Below, piece by piece: positions 24,701 through 36,270 of a stretch of DNA of 64,000 nt. Positions within the stretch are counted from its first letter, which is position 1. The number at the start of each line of letters is the position of its first letter. The position numbers and the translations under genes were made by a program. Under the pieces are notes generated by a model that was not told where the DNA came from, did not search any database, and saw nothing but the letters and a program-made list of their open reading frames with translations. Where the stretch lies: the NCBI GenBank assembly GCA_037447605.1, contig CM074807.1, positions 2,028,117 through 2,092,116 of the forward strand, given 5' to 3'. This DNA is from Zygnema circumcarinatum. Lineage: Eukaryota; Streptophyta; Zygnematophyceae; Zygnematales; Zygnemataceae.

Positions 24701-25100
24701 GGCATTTGATGGGTGGCTCAGTCAACGTCAAGCGACAGATTCTGCTTTTTGGCTGGAGTACTGCCGGCTCGAGCTGCAGGTAGCGCTCTGGCTAGAGAAA
24801 TGGCGACCCTTGCTAATTGCCTAGTGTTGTTTCAAAATTTATTTCTCTGAAGAGGTGTGTGAGCGGCATGTCAGGTCTTATTGCCATGCTCCTTTTTCCT
24901 TCTCTCGTTGTTCTCTCTGTTCTGGCATTGGCACTGTCAGCTGAAGTTGTTCACACTGCACGTGTTGCTGTTTGCAGTTTGGCAGCCCTCAAGCAGCAGC
25001 TGCTGTATATTGGCGGGCGAAGAAGTCCTTGAAAGATCCATCGGCGTTCATAGCAGACTATCAGGAACTTACAGCAGGACATGAAACGTTTGATCATTGA
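21755..25100 (+). CDS. UTP6: U3 snoRNA-associated protein 6 (UTP6), HAT-repeat protein of the SSU processome
   Basis: UTP6 is a nucleolar component of the UTP-B subcomplex, needed for 18S rRNA maturation. Six exons join in frame to 634 residues: 21755-22159, 22309-22878, 23188-23637, 24070-24239, 24593-24779 and 24978-25100. The N-terminus has the family's conserved block (VRYLLEQMVPELEDYEKRGL, then KQVVKKRTSFEY and LRYIEYELQLD). HAT-type helical repeats follow, such as FIYERALRKFKGDLKLW, LWMYAAAWEFEHN and LWLEYLRLELA. The C-terminal exons carry FWLEYCRLELQ and AAAAVYWRAKKSL, also HAT-like. Length and order fit the family. The intron before exon 5 contains two TAGGGTTT telo-box-like words. 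The gene is convergent with ALKBH8. Confidence 0.92.
24526..24552. repeat. TTTTTAGGG repeat (telo-box-like) in UTP6 intron 4
   Basis: Two full TTTTTAGGG units and a partial third include TAGGGTTT twice, the reverse complement of the plant telo-box AAACCCTA. It sits in an intron about 40 bp upstream of exon 5. Confidence 0.6.
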
Positions 25101-25864
25101 AAACACGTCGTGCACCCATTTAGGAAGTCCTCTGTCGGGTATCTGCTTCTTGTAAGGTACTTCTTGTCTTTGTTCAATGCCGGCGCAGAGGAAACTCCCA
25201 ACAAGTTGGAATTGTGATAGGTAATTTTGGACTGCTAGTCACACATCGAAATCGCAACTCATTGCCGCTGTAAATCGGAGAGTGACACTTTTTCATTTGT
25301 CACCAACTGTTGCGGCCTCGGCAGTTAAAAGCTGGCAACATGAAGATGTCGAGGATGCAGTCCTTGAACGATGAAGCACACCTTAGAGTGGTGCTCAGCT
25401 GCTCATAGTTTTGACTCCAATGTTAGCTTCGGGGCAATTAGCAGACTTTGGCTCAACTTTTTTGCAAGGATAAGCCGTTACTGAATTGGCGTGAAAGCAA
25501 CTGGCTGCCTCTCTCTGAAACAGGAAAGGGGGAAAAAAGGTATTCGTTTTATTTGCTATTTGTCTGTCCACAAGATATCTACATGGGACAACAATGCCAA
25601 CTTAACTGCAGCCCAGCTAGGTCCATGGCTTAGCTAAAATCAAATAAGGCTGATCACTTCGTTCCAATCATGCCAAGAAATGTGCAGCTGACGCTTCCTT
25701 CAGAGGCTCACTTCCCTCGAACGCGAGGGCTCCACTGGAGACAGATGCGATGCCAATATGAAAACAAAACTCTGAGCAGCACCCGTGACAGGGCCACTGT
25801 TAGACCTGATGCAGCGAATTCTGTCTGGCCCAGCTGTGGAAGGCTGAAGGCCAGCCTGGCCCTT
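25101..25864. other. Intergenic, convergent 3' ends of UTP6 and ALKBH8
   Basis: Only short ORFs without family resemblance are found. The region most likely holds two 3' untranslated regions. No repeat or RNA gene was seen. Confidence 0.5.
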
Positions 25865-28800
25865 TTATAGCTTCCTCAAAATAACACACCAATTCGACCT
25901 GTCATAAAACGAATCCTCAATGACTGCGCCATTTATAGATGCTGCCAACCTGCAACCAAGGAGAGTGCACACCTTCGGAAGGATCAAGCTGTGCAATAGC
26001 GAACGGAGGAATTCCGTACCCCGCAATCGGACAGCAAAATTATCTACACTTTGACTCTTCAAGCAAGCAGTTGTTAATGGACCTGTAGCGCCAAGTAGCT
26101 TATATCTGTCTCCCTCCCTCCTGAAAGGAAGGGTCCTACATCAAGACTTAAAGGTTACGAAAGCTCGCAGCGAATGTACATCTGCAGACTATATCTTCAA
26201 CCAAAAGGTTTATTCGCTCAGGCTCAGTAAACTTCTCACCTCTCCAACTCGCCTTGTTGAAACACATGGTAGTATCGATTATACACAACAGCCCCTTTCT
26301 TGTCATCTTTGCGAGCAAAACCTGTCGAAAGAGCTTGAGCGGAAGCTCCTGAAATCTCTGCTCTGTGATAGGGCAAATGCCAGGGAACAAAGTATTCCTG
26401 CTCCACTGCATCATGGCCTGTCAGACTTTCCCTGTTTGTTTCCTTAACCTCCATTCTGTCTTCAAATCTCTGGCACCCATCAGATGTGCTGCATTCCAAG
26501 TCAACTTCAGGGCCAGATGTCAAGCTAATAATAGCTGACATTTCCCCTCCCAAATTCTGATTGCTTTCAGGAATATTCTCAAGTTTCGTTGATTGGTCCC
26601 TACTCCTCTGCCCTCCTTCAGGCATGTCGACCCACCTCTCAGTATGTTTGCCACTCAAAGGTGTCCACTTGGCAACTAACGACTCATCCTCCTGTTCTCG
26701 GGCCCACACCGTGATGAGAACTCTTCCCCCACTTCTCACTATCCGAAGAAGCTCCACGATAGCCAGTCTGCGCCGCTGAATTGTGCTGAGATGGTGCAAC
26801 ACTGCAATGGAGATCGCTGCATCAAATGTATTCCATCGATATGGTAAAACGAGCCCATCCGCAACAAGAACCTGAAAGTTATTCTTTGCGCATATACCTA
26901 CTAAGGATGGACTGATGTCACAGCCAATAAAGTAACAGCTTGGATTAAATCCGAGATACTTGCCATTGCCACACCCGACATCAGCCACAAGGCTTCCTGG
27001 TGACAACGAGCTCAAAAAGGCTGCCACCTTTGGCCACTTGGCAAAGCGAGTGGAGCTAAAGTGGGGAGCAATTGCATCATACACCTGATGGACAAAGGTT
27101 CGCTCAATAGCAGGAGTGCCCTTGGAAGCTTCCTTCTCAGTGCCTGAAAACTTGTCGCCACAAGATACTAGCACGCTGTCTGGGGTGCTCAATTGGAATT
27201 CTTCACTTGGCTCCTGAAATTCTTCAGAAACATCCTGAGGGGTTCGGTGACATCTGCTATCTCCCGAAAAGGCATCAGTTTCATCCTCAGCTCCATTTGT
27301 AAGATTGGCTACTCCTCTGCATCCGGCCTTGTCTAGTTCACCTTCAGAGTCCATCGTCCACGACTCATTGTTGTGAACAGCAGACTTTAGCACCTCTTCT
27401 GTGCCCTCAACAGGAGAGTTCCGGAAACCCTGATGCTCTTGATCAATTTCTAACTTTTCATTATCAGCAATCCCCTGTAAATCCTCGACTATGGCTGGTG
27501 AGGCCACCTGCCGCCCATCACACTCCCACGGATACTCACAACGGCAGGGCCCCCGCCGGACCTGCTCCAAAAGTAAAACCTTTAAAAGGCGTCAAAAAAA
27601 AAAATTTGGGCTAATTGCTACCTCAAATCTCCAATTCCTACTCAGTTGTGCAAACATAGGCCTATTTCCCCGTAAAGGTACAAGAATAATTTCTCAAGGG
27701 TGGTCCACAGCTGCGCTCCAATAAGGCAACGGACACCTTCACAAGAAGTTTAACGCGGACTACAATCAGATTCATTGATGGTTAACGAATCCATTAGTTG
27801 ATCACAGGGTGCAGGAAAAAAGGCACACCTTCCTGAAAGTGAAAGAGACTCTGCGACTCTTCCGCTGCACTATAATTCCGTTCACAATGTCAACCTGCTC
27901 CGCACACGCTGGCACCGTGCAAGCAAGCCACCGTCAGCAGCCACAGCCCTGCGGTCAGTCAGCATTCTTCACATGTTTCCAAGGTCTGCAAGGCAGAAAA
28001 CACTAACAAGACAAAAACGAGTGAGCTGTACGAGGTTGAAAGCGAAACAAAAGTGGCACGCACGAAGGAAAATCTGATGTTATACAGCTCTCTGCACTGC
28101 TGCCAGGTTGAATCTCTGTTCGAACCTCTCCTTGTTTCCAATGTAGGGTCCTAGACGTCTATTTCGGTTTCAAGAGGCCTTGTAAAGAGTCAAGTTGCTC
28201 TGCTAGAAATGTGAGACTAAATGTCAACTTGGAAGTAAAAGACTCTGCTCCACACTGAGGCAATCCTTATATGTCGAAAAGCCAACAAGAAATATGACCC
28301 ACTGCCACCACATAAAGGAACAGTGCACGGGCAGGCACACCTTGTGGTGCGGTATGTAGTGACTCCACGCGTACCGCGCCTCCCCACGCAGAACAAGTAG
28401 TGATCTTTCAGGCAAAAAGAGTGACTTCTTTTTAAATTCTCCTTGTGAGTCCAATCTGCTCTCATTTTCCTCCACCCTGCCCTTTTCGCTACTGTTGTGC
28501 AAAGTTTCGGATCCCTGCCATGTATCTTTGCGTTGGTCTCCTCCTGTTGGTTCTCTGGGCCGCCGAAATTGCATTATACAAGGTCCGGCGAGAGAGAGAG
28601 ATATAACAGCACCCTCAAAAGCGGTATGAGTGTCCACATGCGGTGCAAGGCCTACACCTCGGAGGTATTCATTCACCTACACCAATCACCCAGTAGCAGA
28701 TCATGAGGCCAGGTTTTAAAGATTGAAGCAGAAAGGAAACAAGATCTGCAAACAGCGAAAGACCAGCTCAGAATGTGCAAGCCAATGGCAACGCACCGTG

Positions 28801-30168
28801 AGCTGATCAAGCGGCAGGCATGGCTCATTATTGTTCAACAATTCGGGGAGAGCCTCCATCCGCTGCACCACTGATGTCACAAATGAAGGCAATTCACCCA
28901 ACCGCTGATCACGGTTCACATCTCGAATCTGGCCAGTGGACTCCACAAGTTAGAGATAACAGCCAGTGACTTTCCAGCAGCATTGTGCTGAGACGAGTCA
29001 AGCCGTTGAAAACAATTCAGGTCCTCACAGAGCGATGCGAGAGAGTTTAGAAAACAAAGAGTACGCTTGAGAACCGGCACCGCAGCTTCACCTTGTATTG
29101 AAACTCAAAGCCGTAGTGCTGTACACGCCGCTTGCTGAGTGTGTGCCAGGGCTGCTCGTCCACTGCAGCCAATAGCTCCTGCAAGATATAGTTGCAAGCA
29201 GTCAGGCAGCAGTCAACTCTAAAGCCGTCAAAAAGCAATTGATCAGGCTACAAGGTGCTGCTAGCAGGCCTAACCCGGTTATACACTTGAAGATTAACCC
29301 ACTTGGCCCGGGCAAGTTGCTGAAACCAACCTCAAAAAAACCTAGGCAACACTTTGGGACATGCACATGCTTTGACCTAGAGAAGACGACGAGTCCGCAT
29401 TCCAGAAGGACAGCCTTGCTCAAGGTCGGCTAAGCAACGCATGTGTACCCAATTCGCTTACCCGCGAGTTCGACAGCCACAGAGTGTTGCATGGAAAGAG
29501 CATTCTCACCTTTTCTTCCTCCGCTGTCACAAAATCCAAGTGAATAGACATTCCTGGAATACCCATCTCCTCAGTTGATAATGCCACCGGGAAATGATCC
29601 ACCTGCATGTGCTCTACAGATGCTTAATGTGCGAAGGTTTTAGGTTACGCAAGCTCAAAGGCCTTTCCTCCAGCCTCGTTACTAGACCGCCAGGACAACG
29701 AGAAGCCATGGGAACGTTAAAGACAAACGCAACATAGCCAAAACTTCAATAACTTAAACTTAATCTTCATAGAAACCACGTAACCCAAGCCATGAGCCGG
29801 ATGCATGGCATCGCCACAGTCATGCTCACCTGTTGACGGGGTCGCAGTTCTGCATACTCCAAACGCATCACTCGCCCCCCAGCCTTCACGCACGGCTGCA
29901 AGTTGAGGGCTTCCCGAGCCCTGGCCGCTCCTTGCGATTCAGAAAAAATCACCACCACGCGCGTACCATTATCTCCTACAGGTACGACGTGCTCTACCTC
30001 GCCAAACGCTTTGAACACCTCTTCTATAAGCGCCATGGACATGCCTGCTTCGGGGCCACAATTCATGGCGTAGACATATCGCGTGGGAGCGGCGGGGTCC
30101 CGAGGCTTTGAAAAGGACAGCGACAGCCCCTCTTCCTCTCCTCCACAGGGCCCGCCCTTCCCCGCCAT
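25865..30168 (-). CDS. ALKBH8: ALKBH8: fused RRM, AlkB dioxygenase and TRM9-like tRNA methyltransferase
   Basis: ALKBH8 modifies wobble uridines in tRNA: the methyltransferase completes mcm5U and the AlkB domain hydroxylates it. Nine exons join in frame to 818 residues: 29830-30168, 29510-29602, 29092-29178, 28797-28928, 28341-28676, 27829-27894, 26240-27561, 26159-26181 and 25865-25923. An RRM is at about 25-105 (TRYVYAMNCGPE, TRVVVIFSES). The AlkB core has LPLDQLTVNEYLRGVGLAPH, iron ligands His230, Asp232 and His323 (SHYIPHH), and the oxoglutarate Arg region RRVSFTFRK. A Cys cluster (CRCEYPWEC) follows, then about 140 low-complexity residues. The methyltransferase has FVHQVYDAIAPHFSSTR, SAM motif VADVGCGNGKYLG (about 541), SIAVLHHLST, FVPWHLPYH and a tail SFYDRSNWCVILRKL. 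Domain order equals animal ALKBH8. In Arabidopsis the two activities are on separate proteins (established knowledge). Confidence 0.93.
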
Positions 30169-30531
30169 GGCGGCAGCACAGCTTGCGGCTGCCAGCGGCT
30201 TCCACGCCTCCCTCCGCTTTGCCCCCCCAACAGGCAGGCTCTGTGCCGGGCCGTATCGACCATATCGTTCTGCATCGTATTGTATCGAGTAGTATAAATA
30301 TCGCATCTTATTATATCTATATATATCGTATCTCATATGTATCGTATTGTATCATATCGTATCGTATACATGTATCATATCATACGGTATCATACGGTAT
30401 CGTAGTGTATTGTATCGAAATGTATCGTTTCGTATCGCAGCGCAATGACATTCGATATCCCTCGCACCGAATTGGAGCACTGCGCTAGTTTTAAATGAAG
30501 TGGGCGAGGGGAAGGGCGGGGGAAAGGCGCG
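30169..30531. promoter_or_regulatory. Divergent promoter of ALKBH8 and GT77, made largely of a TATCGTAT repeat
   Basis: The 363-bp spacer between opposed start codons holds a degenerate repeat of TATCGTATC, CATATCG and TACGGTATC words over about 30245-30445. Both transcripts must initiate in or beside it. Function is inferred from position. Confidence 0.6.
30245..30445. repeat. Degenerate TATCGTATCGTA repeat, about 200 bp
   Basis: The tract is almost entirely overlapping 5-10-bp words based on ATCGT or TATCA with irregular period. It is AT-rich between two GC-rich leaders. It is the longest of the similar promoter tracts in this window. Confidence 0.85.
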
Positions 30532-33500
30532 ATGGCGCCGAGGCCATGGCCGCGCTCCAGACGGAGCCTCTCTGCATTGGCGCTGCTGCTGGGCATGGCG
30601 GCCGGCTCCATATTCTCTTCGCGCGTGTACGTGCGTTTGCCTGAAAATGATGCAGCCTCCGAGCTTGTGGTGCTGCCCAGCTCCCGCCCTGTTGAGGAGG
30701 AGTTCAAGGAGGAGCTCCCGGAGGATTCTGCATTGACAGAGGTTGTGAATATGGAGGAGTTGAAAGCGGCGCTGATGAAGCTGGGAGGAGAAAGAGGGCA
30801 GCCAATCCTGGCGACGTTTGCCAACTTCTCGTTTTGGGAGATGCTTAAAAACTGGGTTGGCCATGTGCGGAGAGTAGGGATGGGAGACCGCATGCTGGTC
30901 GCCGCGCTGGACGTCGCCACATTGAAGGTCAGATTTTGAGGCACAGTTTGCCGGCGTTAAGGAGTTTTGCGGTGATTTTTGGAAGTGCGTCTGCTTTTAT
31001 CGGCGCTTTGATTAATTTTGGAAGCACGGAATGGTCTGATCATCCACTGAATGGATGCAGATGTGCAGGAGGGAGCATATTGCAACCGTGCGTCTGCGCA
31101 CAGGACTCGGCCTTCAGAACTTCAGAGGGAACGAGAAGTTCCGGGACATGGGCATTTTCAAATTGAAATTCCTTCTCGCGGTTTTGCAGCTTGGGTATGA
31201 TGTGCTTCTCAGCGATACCGATACCGTATGGTTGGCGAACCCTTTCCAGTTTCTGGACCCCGTTTGGGGGCCCATGGCCGGAGCTGATGTACTTGTCACA
31301 TCGGATTCCCTCTCAATAATCAACGACGTTGCAAGGTGCACTGCTGGAGGGCCTCTACTCTTGGCTGTCTCCTATCTGCATTTCTGTTTTATTCATGTTT
31401 TGTTCCCTAGTTGGCTAGGCACAGTATACCACGACGAAAAGATGGGTCACCACAGGAGTGTGTCTTTGTCTTTGAATGTTCCGGTATTGATGGTTGAACG
31501 CTGCTTGCATTTTCTCTCACTTCGCGCTTTTGCATATTTGACAAAAATGCATTTAATCACGAGCACAATACAGTACCACTGCGCTTCATGGAACAGCAAG
31601 AAGGCTATGAATTCTGTAGTCCAAAAGATCAAATGTCCAGTAGTCAATACCAACTGGACTTAGCGCATTTGACAGTGGCGAAACAATTTTTTTTTTTGTG
31701 CTTTTCTATAGTTCATGCTGCAATATGGTTGAATACTTAAACAGTCACAAGTTATAGATCATGGTCGAGTGTCGCCATTGCCTCAAGACACAAGAACAGA
31801 AAGTTATGCATTTGACAGTGGCGAAACAATTTTTTTTTTGTGCTTTTCTATAGTTCATGCTGCAATATGGTTGAATACTTAAACAGTCACAAGTTATAGA
31901 TCATGGTCGAGTGTCGCCATTGCCTCAAGACACAAGAACAGAAAGTTATGCATTTGACAGTGGCGAAACAATTTTTTTTTTTTTGCTTTTCTATAGTTCA
32001 TGCTGCAATATGGTTGAATACTTAAACAGTCACAAGTTATAGATCATGGTCGAGTGTCGCCATTGCCTCAAGACACAAGAACAGAAAGGGCCTAACTTCA
32101 TTCAAGCCAATTAAGTGTTCAGCACCCCAAGCACCATGTTGTCAAGCTCTGAGAAAGTAGATTGTTTATATTCAATATACTCCATCAAGTTGGACAATTC
32201 GAATCAGCACAAGGTGGTCACAAGTTGCGATTGTCCTGTTGTTTACTTCACCAGCTGCCATTCATTTGTGTAGCAATGCATGATGATTGCACGCTGGAGT
32301 TTCTTGTGAGGTCTGTATTTGTGCCAAGAGGTACGGAGTCCATGCAGTGGAGCAATGATGAAGTGACTCAACTGATCTGATCAGCAAGTGCAACGGCAGG
32401 GCAGCATGCAGGCAGAGGATCCGGAGGGGGATTTAGAAAACAAATGGTTTAGAGATGCCACACCAAAAGGAAGAGAGGATTTTGGCAATGCTTACCAGAG
32501 CAGCTTCAACACAGGCGTGCTTCTCTACCGAGCAACGAATGCATCTTTGCAACTTGTGGAGACATGGCTAGAGGCGCTCCAGTGAGTCGCTTATCAAATT
32601 AAAAGTCTCTATCACGTGCGAGTACGAGTGATTATAGTTTGTTAACTTGTTTTATAATCTCGCATTTCATATTCTGAGAAGTTGCTCCCTTTTTTTTTTT
32701 TTGCTGCTCTTGCTGTGGTTGACTTCCGTGCCCCACTTTCCACTTTCCATAGGTGTATCTATTGGGAACTTCAGGGGTTATCAAGTGTTTTCTGCGCATT
32801 TGTCCCCCATGGCCTTCAGTTAACCGTTTCTTCTCACGATTTTTCATGCCTTTGCTTCATGAATGGATTGAATCATAAAAGCTGTATGGTCTTAGATCCT
32901 CTTTAGCGGACCAAGTGATGCCAAGAAACTGGCCCTTGTGGGCATAATGTGATTTGTTTAAAAAAGCACAGTGGGAGAAAGATCATCCTCTGAACCCACT
33001 GAGGGCTAATCGTGCACCATAGTTGTCACTCTTATAGTTCTTATCCCAAAATCCGAGACTAAACCTAGTTGTGCATGCCTCAGCTGACCCGTAGGTGAAG
33101 ATTTTCTTGCCTCCTTTGACTGTGTGTCCTGGTGGGTGGTCCTGCAGGACCATGGGAGCAAGTCAGAACTGGACCGGTCGTCTATTCGACGACCAGGACG
33201 CGTTTAACCGCCTCATGTTCGAGGGGCTGTTTCCGCTCAAGGTGTGTCACATTCCTTGGGTGTGCTCTACTCACTTTCTCGAAGCAGCAACCACTTTCCT
33301 GTGATAACTTCTTTATGGTGCGTGCAGGACCCATTATGCATTAGTTGCGAAGAGAGTGCTTTTAGAGTGTCTGAGCAGAAGAATGAGCCATGGTGGTGGT
33401 GCATCCAGATGGCGAGACTGGCGAATGGAGAGCGTCTGCACAACCGAGTGTTGTGGGCTCGCCAGGAGACAATACGCATGGGGATTCTGCCGCCCGGGCA

Positions 33501-35213
33501 GTTCTGCAACGGCCACGTGTACTTTGTGCAGCGCACGCCGCAGAAGCTCGGCTTGCAGGTGTTCGCTGTCCATAACACCTTCCAGTTCTATGGATTTGCA
33601 GGGAAGATTGCACGCTTCAGAGAGGCACATCTTTGGTTGTTGGACCCACCCAGGTGTGCGCCATGCCGTCTCCTTGTAGGTTTGAATAGCAACAAGGAGC
33701 ATCATAATTATTAACACTATGGATCATGTCTACCGTTGAATGCATTACACTGTTTTTTTCACATTTAGTGTCTTACCAAACAAGGGTACTTTCCATTTTG
33801 AAATTCCTTTTCCGATGGTGTTTGGGATCCTCAGAGAGCTGCAGCAGGCAAATGATGCAACACGGGTTATTGACAAGGTTTTGGGTGTTGGGCGTCTTTC
33901 AACAGCTACTACACAGAGGGAAACTTCCTCTCCTGTTCTGTTGATCTGCCTGAATCTATCCTTGGCATCCCCGATGAGATTGAGCGACACTTCGCTGCAA
34001 ATCTGTTTTACTATGTGAGTTCTTTTCTGCGTTTTCTCCAGAGGCACAAGCCTGGCCGCTCTTCCATTACAGCATCTCCTGTTAGCTTGCTGGATCAATT
34101 AAACTGACGACAGAGGAGATGGCAAAGAGTGTAGAACAAGGAGAAGTTATGATATAGCGGTAAGTCCGCTTACACTCTCCTTAGGAATGGGGTTTTGCAG
34201 GAGTCACTTCGGAATGCCGTTGCTATCGCACAAATACTCGATCGTGTTGTCATTCTGCCAAACTTCGTCTGCATATGCGACAGGCATGATACTTGAAAAC
34301 TCCCTCCTTGTGCTGTTTTCATGCTGGAGAAGACAGCTAGAGCCCTGGAGGCCTACATAGTGTTTTGAGCTTCAACTGTTGTTAGTTGCAGGTACTGGGA
34401 GCCAACCTTAAAGCCATGTCGATTTCCAGGGAGTGATGTGGATCCTCCAATTCAGAAGTGCCCTCCAGATCAACTCTTCGCTCTAGACAAGTGGATTGAC
34501 TTTTCCTATAGGGAAGCCTCTTTCCTGGAGCATCGCAGTGTGCCTGACGATATTCGAAACTCCAGGTAAGCAGATCTCCTGCGCCTGCATTTCTTTTCTG
34601 AAAGAATTGAAAATTTCAACAGAGATTCAATTTTCTACGTATTCTGGAGATGTGTGCTGGCAAGGTGGCCTTGGAGCTTCTTCAGATGGTTACTTACAGG
34701 GTTCTAGGAACTCTAGCTGGTCGATAGGCCGATGCCGAGAAATGACAACGCCATGAAATGTGCAGGGTGGAGGTGCAGGTGGTTGCAAGGGCAGTGGACA
34801 ACAGCACCTATCCAGCCAGGTTCTTGCCAGAGAATGCAAACGATGAGGAAGTGCAGGCGCTCCTGGGGCCCCTCTCCAACGTGCGGGTCCTTCACCTCAC
34901 ATCTGTGGCCACAGCATTCTGCAGGTAAGTGCCTTTTTTTCATCTGCCGTCTTGTAGACTTTGTGCAGTGAAATTGGCGGACTTCCTTCATGCGGGTAGG
35001 AGCATGGTGTGTTAATTTGATCAGACGGGATGGGGGCCTTATGGGGGCGATAGTTTTGAGAATGAAGACGACAGTATCCAATTCGATGCAGCGACTAAGG
35101 CCATGTTTGAACCCGCCTGGTGGTGCTGCCCGCCGGGTGCAACCAAGGAGCCTCGTCAACTAAAAGGGCTCGTGGAGATCACTGAACGGGCGTGTGAGCC
35201 GCAGGCTGCGTAG
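30532..35213 (+). CDS. GT77-family glycosyltransferase, XEG113/RRA-like (probable arabinosyltransferase)
   Basis: GT77 enzymes are type II Golgi proteins; XEG113 arabinosylates extensin hydroxyprolines. Exon 1 (30532-30927) has a membrane anchor ending in IFSSRVYV, then PILATFANFSFW. Exon 2 (from 31061) has FKLKFLLAVLQLGYDVLLSD and the DxD motif in SDTDTVWLANP. Later exons: 32391-32581 (SSFNTGVLLYRATN), 33148-33241 (WTGRLFDDQDAFNRL), about 33412-33653 (MGILPPGQFCNGHVYFVQ, AVHNTFQFYG), about 33769-33877, about 33905-34015, 34201-34283 (NAVAIAQILDRVVILPNFVC), 34392-34565, 34766-34924 and 35025-35213. The join from exon 2 to 3 and the joins around 33880-33905 are not resolved in frame. The intron 34284-34391 appears to start with GC. 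The last exon reads well in a frame one base off from its splice phase. Family is secure; substrate is not. Confidence 0.8.
31666..32088. repeat. Three tandem copies of a ~143-bp unit in a GT77 intron
   Basis: Units begin with CATTTGACAGTGGCG at 31666, 31809 and 31951, giving periods of 143 and 142 bp. The copies look identical apart from the length and edge of a T-run. The array lies in the long intron after exon 2 and is non-coding. Confidence 0.95.
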
Positions 35214-36270
35214 CCAAGGGCAGGCGCTGCATGTTGGCGCAGTTTCACACTTCTTTTGAATTGTCAACCTCTGCCCGGAACAGCATCTTAACTCCCTTTG
35301 CTCACCTCCATATGACATCGTTCATTATATCCCTTTACATGTTCGAAATGTTACAATTAAGGACCGCTCATTACGAGCCATTGTGCGTGGAATTGGACAT
35401 GACTTTGACGGCCTTTTTGCAATGGCCGACTTGTAGTCCATCCATTTGTATTGTTAGCAAAAGGCTGCAGAATAATCGTAGAAACTGTAGAAGTACCGTT
35501 TTGCCGCGTTACCCCTCTTTAGATGAAGCCCTCGCACCTAGTGGTGCACTTTTTGGAAAGTCCCTTTTTGCTCTCGAAACTAATGTAGGGATACATGACC
35601 ACGTGTAGTGGGTGACCTTTAGATCAATGTGAAGCATCATGCTTCACTCAATAGCTCTGTCCGACAGAGCACCAATGTATCTGTACGGGCCATAGCAACG
35701 TGTGAAAAAATGTTGGAGCATCCATCATTGTTTGCAGCGTGCTATTGCACGATGATCGTACCTCCCTTCATGCACACAATCAGGCAACCAACGGCTTCCC
35801 TCTTTGAATGTTCAATGCTGCTATGTAATTCATTAAAAAAAAAAATTGACAAGTTTTAAACTCTTGATACATGGGAAAGAACACCAAATACGCGTGCTGA
35901 CTGTATGGTTATGTCGCTCTAGTAGAAGTACACTATCGTTTTCGGCAAATGTATTAACATCAACATCTCCATCGTGCTTCATCGACATCGCATCTCTCTC
36001 AATCCTTCAGTAACCAAAACTTTGCATTCGGCACATTTTCCAATTGAATGACAGGCCCTCGTAAAAGTTACATGCTCATCTCCTTTGGTACTAAGAATTT
36101 CCTCCAACTAGTCCGCCGACCAGGCCAGGCGAAGGAGAATTTTCCGTGAAATTCTCACAGCCACTTGATGAACCCAGCAGGGTTCAAGCCCGGCATAATG
36201 CCAACCACACGCCTTTCCACAAGGTCAGCAGAAATAGCAGCCAAAGGGGGATGGCGCACTGTTTGGAAGA
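35214..36270. other. Intergenic, convergent 3' ends of GT77 and DExH helicase
   Basis: About 1.06 kb with no recognisable gene. An ORF of 125 codons at 35231-35608 has no family resemblance. A tRNA T-arm-like string near 36180 has no matching cloverleaf. Confidence 0.5.

Noticed and set aside
31666-32088. Tandem array read as a CRISPR
   Set aside because: The units are 143 bp and identical throughout, with no alternating unique spacers.
34713-35159. 148-codon minus ORF
   Set aside because: It is antisense to GT77 exons that carry conserved motifs.
36160-36205. tRNA T-arm-like string GGTTCAAGCCC
   Set aside because: No acceptor stem, D-arm or anticodon arm pairs upstream, so no cloverleaf.
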